10,396 nt of DNA from Defluviitaleaceae bacterium (GTDB lineage Bacteria > Bacillota > Clostridia > Lachnospirales > UBA5962), in the NCBI GenBank assembly GCA_009787435.1, contig WRFW01000180.1:1-10396 (forward strand), in the 5' to 3' direction. Shown here piece after piece: positions 6,919 through 10,396 of the stretch (positions within the stretch are counted from its first letter, which is position 1; each line of letters begins with the position of its first letter). Made by a program: the position numbers and the translations under genes. The notes beneath the pieces were generated by a model. It made no database searches and was not told where the DNA came from. It saw only the letters and a program-made list of their open reading frames with translations.

Positions 6919-6932
6919 TGATTTTTTGTAAA
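6904..6932 (-). promoter_or_regulatory. Promoter of the ribbon-helix-helix regulator
   Basis: On the minus strand, TTTACA (6932-6927) and TATAAT (6909-6904) have a 17-base spacer. The start would be near 6897, giving a leader of about 27 bases that contains the AGAGGTGAT ribosome site. Confidence 0.75.
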
Positions 6933-7051
6933 GTATTTTTTTAAAGTTTTCCTTATAATTTAGTCGTTAATTATAACATGAGGATTTTTCAAGAATCACT
7001 TTTATCTATTTTTTCCTTTAAACCTAAATAGCCTAATATAAGAACAACTAC

Positions 7052-7094
7052 AATAAAAAACCTAGCTAGTATTTTATAAGCTAGGTTTTTTATT
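7052..7094 (-). terminator. Terminator of the catalase gene
   Basis: A 16-bp perfect stem, AATAAAAAACCTAGCT (7052-7067) with its complement at 7079-7094, and an 11-base loop. It lies 11 bases beyond the catalase stop, with a T-rich arm on either strand, so it can work in both directions. Confidence 0.9.
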
Positions 7095-7105
7095 ATTTAT
7101 TTAAA

Positions 7106-8656
7106 TTAGTCTTTCCAAACTGCTGCACTAGTTGCATGAAGTCTCTTTTTGATTCCCTCATTATCTGTTCCTAATGCTGCTAATTCTTTAACTCTATCTA
7201 AATTTAAGCCTAATGCTGCTGCTATACGCTCACCATAGGTAGTGTCTGCAATATAGCAATGCGAAGCATGGCGATATTTTATATTGTTAGTAACAGGTGC
7301 TATATTTGCCGCTGTCGTTTTGATTAGACGCTCTTGTTCGTCTGATTTCATAAGACGGTATAAATCACCTGGTTGATACCACCAGTTATCACCATCGTAT
7401 TTATCATAATGTCTTAAATCGCCATCTAATGGAAGTGGTGGTTCTTGATACTCTGGCTGGTCTTCCCAAACACCATAAGAGTTAGGGAAATAGCTAGTAG
7501 TAGAGCCATAGTTTCCATCTATACGCATTAAGCCATCTCTATGGTAAGAACTAACTGGCACTTTTGGCTGGTTAACTGGTATTTGGTGATAGTTAACAGT
7601 TAAACGGTAACGGTGAGCATCTCCATAAGAGAATAAACGACCTTGAAGAAGTTTATCAGGGCTAACAGATATACCAGGCACTAAAGAAGCAGGTGTAAAT
7701 GCTGCCTGTTCCACTTGAGCGTGGTAGTTATCTGGGTTTTTATTAAGCTCTAAAGTTCCCACTGGAATTAAAGGGTATTCCTTTTGGCTCCAAACTTTAG
7801 TTATATCAAAAGGGTTATCTTTGTGATTTTTTGCTTGTTCTTCAGTCATCACTTGAATTTTTAAATCCCATTTAGGGAATTCACCACGCTCTATAGCTTC
7901 ATAAAGGTCTTTTTGGCTAGATTCACGGTCGTTTGCTATAACTTTGTTTCCTTCTTCATCTGTCCAGTGAGTAAGAGGTTGGTGGCTCTTAAAGTGGAAC
8001 TTACACCAAACTCTTTCATTTTTACTATTTATAAGAGCAAAAGTGTGGCTTCCGAAACCGTGCATATGTCTATAACCTATTGGTAACCCTCTATCACCCA
8101 TTACTATAGTAATTTGGTGAAGTGATTCTGGTAAGCTAGTCCAATAGTCCCAGTTATTTTGAGCCGAACGCATATTTGTGCGAGGGTCTCTTTTAACAGC
8201 GTGGTTTAAATCTGGGAAGTGTAAAGGGTCTCTAATAAAGAAAACAGGTGTGTTGTTACCAACTAAGTCCCAGTTTCCTTCTTCTGTATAAAATTTCACA
8301 GCAAAACCACGTATATCACGCTCTGCATCTGCAGCTCCTCTTTCACCTGCAACTGTAGAGAAACGTAAAAAAACGTCTGTCTTTTTGCCTATTTTGTTAA
8401 ACAAAGCAGCACGAGAATACTCGGTTACATCGTGAGTTACTGTGAATGTGCCGAAAGCACCGCTTCCTTTTGCGTGCATTCTTCTTTCAGGAATTACTTC
8501 ACGGTCAAAATGAGCCATTTTTTCCATGAACCATAAATCTTGCAAAACCATAGGACCGCGTGGCCCTGCAGTCATAACATTGTGATGATTTGGAACAGGT
8601 GCACCATTTTCAAAAGTTAACCTTTGGTTACCTTGATTTGTTTTATCTTTTTCCAA
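7106..8656 (-). CDS. katA: Monofunctional haem catalase
   Basis: Catalase converts hydrogen peroxide to water and oxygen in the cytoplasm. The 516-residue protein is a small-subunit catalase without the C-terminal domain of large-subunit forms. Seen: catalytic His61 in RRMHAKGSGAFGTFTVT, the distal Asn in VGNNTPVFFIRD (134-135), and the proximal haem ligand Tyr344 in RLFSYGDAHRYRL, with FAVKFYTEEGNWD and YHQIPVNQP also as in the family. All catalytic residues are present, so it should be active. Translation starts at TTG: AGGAGG (8670-8665) is eight bases upstream, and the first in-frame ATG (residue 28) would delete conserved sequence. It has its own promoter, a long leader and a terminator, so it is a single-gene unit. 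Its G+C looks higher than that of its neighbours, which may reflect high expression or transfer. No clear PerR box was seen. Confidence 0.97.
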   Translation of the reverse strand: MEKDKTNQGNQRLTFENGAPVPNHHNVMTAGPRGPMVLQDLWFMEKMAHFDREVIPERRMHAKGSGAFGTFTVTHDVTEYSRAALFNKIGKKTDVFLRFSTVAGERGAADAERDIRGFAVKFYTEEGNWDLVGNNTPVFFIRDPLHFPDLNHAVKRDPRTNMRSAQNNWDYWTSLPESLHQITIVMGDRGLPIGYRHMHGFGSHTFALINSKNERVWCKFHFKSHQPLTHWTDEEGNKVIANDRESSQKDLYEAIERGEFPKWDLKIQVMTEEQAKNHKDNPFDITKVWSQKEYPLIPVGTLELNKNPDNYHAQVEQAAFTPASLVPGISVSPDKLLQGRLFSYGDAHRYRLTVNYHQIPVNQPKVPVSSYHRDGLMRIDGNYGSTTSYFPNSYGVWEDQPEYQEPPLPLDGDLRHYDKYDGDNWWYQPGDLYRLMKSDEQERLIKTTAANIAPVTNNIKYRHASHCYIADTTYGERIAAALGLNLDRVKELAALGTDNEGIKKRLHATSAAVWKD

Positions 8657-8781
8657 CGTATTATCCTCCTAAATATTATGTACGGCATAGCGAAATATAC
8701 TTAAAAAGGCAATAGAAAGGCTTGAAAACAAACATAATTGCAAGCAAAGACTAGCACCCTCTAAAAGTTATTTCACTTAAC
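8657..8781 (-). promoter_or_regulatory. Long 5' leader of the catalase mRNA
   Basis: The predicted start near 8781 leaves about 125 untranslated bases before the TTG. The only pairing I find is short (GCTTG with CAAGC around a 16-base loop), and no known riboswitch motif is recognised. The ribosome site AGGAGG is at 8670-8665. Confidence 0.4.
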
Positions 8782-8787
8782 AATACT

Positions 8788-8816
8788 ATATTAATATATT
8801 TCAGTGTTTTTGTCAA
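8788..8816 (-). promoter_or_regulatory. Catalase promoter
   Basis: On the minus strand, TTGACA (8816-8811) and TAATAT (8793-8788) are separated by 17 bases. The -10 region lies in an AT-rich, partly palindromic stretch (ATATTAATAT) that does not match the PerR consensus well. Confidence 0.7.
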
Positions 8817-8902
8817 GCTTTTTTAAAAATGCCCAAATTTTTCTTTAATACAAACTTTACCTTGGCTAAATTTTTTAGTAGTTTGTTATTAAATATTGCT
8901 AT

Positions 8903-9571
8903 TTATTCAACGGTTATTAAAGAGCTAATATTATTAAAAATTCTTGGTCCTATCCTTGGCACATTTTGTATTTCAGCTATAGTCCTAAAAAAATTATTTT
9001 CAGTTCTATAATTAATAATATTCTCGGCTATAGCGGGTCCTATACCGGGCAATAATTGTAATGTGTTTTTATCGGCTGTGTTTATATTTATTAAATTTTG
9101 GCTTCCAGCTGCTGAAATTTCAGTAGTTGGTTGCTTTGCTAAGCTGCTATAATAAAAATCATCATAAATGCTTGGTATTATTATGTGTTCAGCATCAGTT
9201 AAAAAATTTGCTAAATTTATACGGTTTAAGTCTGCTAATTCAGTTGGCCCGCCTGCTTTGTTTAATATATCTATTACCCTTGCCCCTAAATCAAGAGTAA
9301 AAACACCAATATTATTAACTTCACCAGATATAAAAACTGTAACTTTCTGTTCTTTGTATGTAGTTTCTTTTTGTTCTTCTATTTGCTCTGTTATGTATTC
9401 ATTTTCTTCTATATTTTCATTTTCATAAGAACTAACCATGGGCACTTGCAATAAATCTTCTATGTTTTCATTATTTTCTGTGAAAAATAAGTAATAAACT
9501 AAGCCTGCTATTAAAAGTGTCAAAACGCCAATTGCCATATAAATTTTATCTTTTGTTAGTTCAAACTTCAT
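8903..9571 (-). CDS. comEA: ComEA-like membrane-anchored helix-hairpin-helix DNA-binding protein
   Basis: ComEA binds incoming double-stranded DNA at the outer face of the membrane during natural transformation. The 222-residue protein has a membrane anchor (about 11-30), a Glu-rich linker (31-74), an SLBB domain (about 77-133, VTVFISGEVNNIGVFTL) and a C-terminal pair of helix-hairpin-helix motifs (about 160-219) containing LININTADKNTL, LPGIGPAIA and VPRIGPRI. This is the full ComEA order and length. GAGGAG six bases before the ATG supports the start, and a near-consensus promoter lies just upstream. comEB and comEC are not next to it: the catalase gene follows downstream, so it stands alone here. 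Isolated ComEA-like proteins are common in Firmicutes that are not known to be transformable, so a role in competence is not proven. No clear terminator follows, so some transcription may run into the catalase gene. Confidence 0.9.
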   Translation of the reverse strand: MKFELTKDKIYMAIGVLTLLIAGLVYYLFFTENNENIEDLLQVPMVSSYENENIEENEYITEQIEEQKETTYKEQKVTVFISGEVNNIGVFTLDLGARVIDILNKAGGPTELADLNRINLANFLTDAEHIIIPSIYDDFYYSSLAKQPTTEISAAGSQNLININTADKNTLQLLPGIGPAIAENIINYRTENNFFRTIAEIQNVPRIGPRIFNNISSLITVE

Positions 9572-9603
9572 AAATATCTCCTCAAAAAAATATATATGCC
9601 TAC

Positions 9604-9632
9604 ATTATAATACTTTTTTATTAATAGTTCAA
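9604..9632 (-). promoter_or_regulatory. Promoter of the comEA-like gene
   Basis: On the minus strand, TTGAAC (9632-9627) and TATAAT (9609-9604) have a 17-base spacer. The expected start near 9597 gives a leader of about 26 bases. Confidence 0.75.
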
Positions 9633-9657
9633 GCTTTTATTTTATAATTTTTAAAAA

Positions 9658-9680
9658 TTACTTTGCAATTGTTCAAGTAA
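9658..9680. repeat. Short inverted repeat between comEA and pepD
   Basis: TTACTT (9658-9663) and AAGTAA (9675-9680) are separated by 11 bases in the divergent intergenic region. It may be an operator, but six-base arms in AT-rich DNA are weak evidence. Confidence 0.25.
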
Positions 9681-9708
9681 CTTAGCCGAGTTATATCTTT
9701 AGGTATCT

Positions 9709-9731
9709 TTAAAAACTTCGTCAGTTTTTAA
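9709..9731. repeat. Perfect 9-bp hairpin upstream of the pepD promoter
   Basis: TTAAAAACT and AGTTTTTAA enclose the loop TCGTC, ending eight bases before the pepD -35 box. There is no T tract in either direction, so it is more likely an operator-type palindrome than a terminator. Confidence 0.4.
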
Positions 9732-9739
9732 TAAAACTA

Positions 9740-9768
9740 TTGCAAAATACAAAATTATCAATTATAAT
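9740..9768 (+). promoter_or_regulatory. Promoter of pepD
   Basis: TTGCAA (9740-9745) and TATAAT (9763-9768) have a 17-base spacer. The predicted start near 9775 gives a leader of about 31 bases with AAAGGAG at 9795-9801. Confidence 0.75.
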
Positions 9769-9805
9769 ATATAGTAAGATAGCTTTCTACGAAAAAAGGA
9801 GTGTT

Positions 9806-10396
9806 ATGAGAATATTAAAAAATATAAACCCTGAAAACGTCTTCAAATTTTTTGAAGATATTAGCCAAATTCCAAGGGGTTCAAAAAACGAAGATGAGAT
9901 TGCAAACTATTTAGTTAATTTTGCAAAAGAAAGAAATTTGGAAGTAATCAAAGATGAGTTTAAAAATGTAATAATAAAAAAGAAAGCTTCTACAGGTTAT
10001 GAAAATTCAGAGGGTGTTATTCTTCAAGGCCATAGTGATATGGTAACCGAAAAAAATTCAGATACAACCCATAACTTTTTAAAAGACCCTTTAAAACTTC
10101 ATATAGATGGTGAATTTTTAAAAGCAAAAGGAACTACATTAGGTGCAGATAATGGTATAGCTGTTGCATATGCATTAGCTATTTTAGACGGCAGTTATAA
10201 CCATCCTAAACTTTGTGTAGTAATTACTTCAGATGAAGAAGCAGGTATGAGTGGTGCTAAAAATCTTGATTTAAACCTTATTTCTGGCTATAAAAATTTT
10301 ATAAATTTAGATACAGATAGAGAGGGAATTTTCACTGTTAGCTGTGCTGGGGGCGTTGGCGTTATGGCACACATACCTATTACTCGTAAAAAGCTT
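9806..10396 (+). CDS. pepD: Aminoacyl-histidine dipeptidase (PepD, M20C), N-terminal 197 codons
   Basis: This cytoplasmic zinc peptidase hydrolyses dipeptides of the Xaa-His type (carnosinase-like) and supplies amino acids. The reading frame is open to the window end, so only the first 197 of roughly 480 residues are seen. Family marks: IPRGSKNEDEIANYL (22-36), zinc His76 and catalytic Asp78 in GHSDMV, bridging Asp115 in LGADNGIA, catalytic Glu144 and zinc Glu145 in SDEEAGMSGA, and zinc Asp169 in LDTDREG, followed by the start of the lid region (SCAGGVG). All metal ligands expected in this part are intact. The ATG is preceded by AAAGGAG only four bases away, which is close but the only workable start (GTG 9801 hits a stop at once). 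It is divergent from comEA and has its own promoter. Confidence 0.93.
   Translation, partial: MRILKNINPENVFKFFEDISQIPRGSKNEDEIANYLVNFAKERNLEVIKDEFKNVIIKKKASTGYENSEGVILQGHSDMVTEKNSDTTHNFLKDPLKLHIDGEFLKAKGTTLGADNGIAVAYALAILDGSYNHPKLCVVITSDEEAGMSGAKNLDLNLISGYKNFINLDTDREGIFTVSCAGGVGVMAHIPITRKKL

Noticed and set aside
6979..7032. Plus-strand frame of 17 codons starting ATGAGG.
   Set aside because: It has no ribosome site or promoter, and the composition follows the AT-rich background.
6989..7101. A minus-strand stretch of about 37 codons after the catalase stop encodes a hydrophobic segment with a charged tail (FFIVVVLILGYLGLKEKIDK), like a tiny membrane toxin.
   Set aside because: It has no ATG, GTG or TTG start and no ribosome site, and it reads through the catalase terminator hairpin; it is probably chance or at most an old remnant.
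8788..8800. ATATTAATAT palindrome in the catalase promoter as a PerR box.
   Set aside because: It does not fit the 7-1-7 PerR consensus (TTATAATNATTATAA) well enough to call.
8829..9011. Plus-strand open frame of 60 codons.
   Set aside because: Most of it is antisense to the C-terminal helix-hairpin-helix region of comEA, and it has no ribosome site.
1..10396. Search for a CRISPR array, insertion-sequence ends, tRNA or rRNA.
   Set aside because: No regularly spaced repeats, transposase motifs or recognisable tRNA/rRNA sequences were seen.

Overview
The window is AT-rich DNA from a low-G+C Firmicute, most likely a member of the Clostridia. This rests on strong Shine-Dalgarno sites (AGGAGG), frequent TTG starts, consensus TTGACA/TATAAT promoters with 17-base spacers, U-rich hairpin terminators, and the gene content (two-gene ABC exporter, ComEA, M20C dipeptidase). 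The genus cannot be named from this stretch.

Left part (1-1930, minus strand): a KAP-type P-loop ATPase gene starts at 1796 and is read leftwards. Its frame stops at 540, but the -1 frame is open without a stop from 573 to the window edge, so the gene looks broken by a one-base frameshift in an A run, or the base call is wrong. Its promoter diverges from that of the pilin gene, and the two -35 boxes sit in the two arms of one 9-bp inverted repeat.

Centre-left (1933-6172, plus strand): a probable operon of an orphan prepilin-like protein, whose promoter predicts a leaderless mRNA, followed by two half-transporters overlapping by ATGA. The half-transporters carry complementary motif defects that are the signature of a heterodimeric ABC exporter with one degenerate and one working ATP site. 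A perfect 19-bp terminator closes the operon.

Centre (6262-6932): a small regulatory island. It has an 84-residue acidic protein of unknown function, a consensus plus-strand promoter with a palindrome over its -10 and no gene behind it (candidate small RNA ending in a GC-rich stem-loop), and an unlisted 55-residue ribbon-helix-helix regulator with its own promoter and operator-like repeat.

Right part: a catalase gene with a TTG start and a leader of about 125 bases, a ComEA-like DNA-uptake or helix-hairpin-helix protein (both minus strand), and the first 197 codons of an aminoacyl-histidine dipeptidase gene (plus strand) cut by the window end. Catalase, comEA and pepD each have their own recognisable promoter, so these are ordinary housekeeping or stress genes, while 1-1930 and 6262-6932 look accessory.
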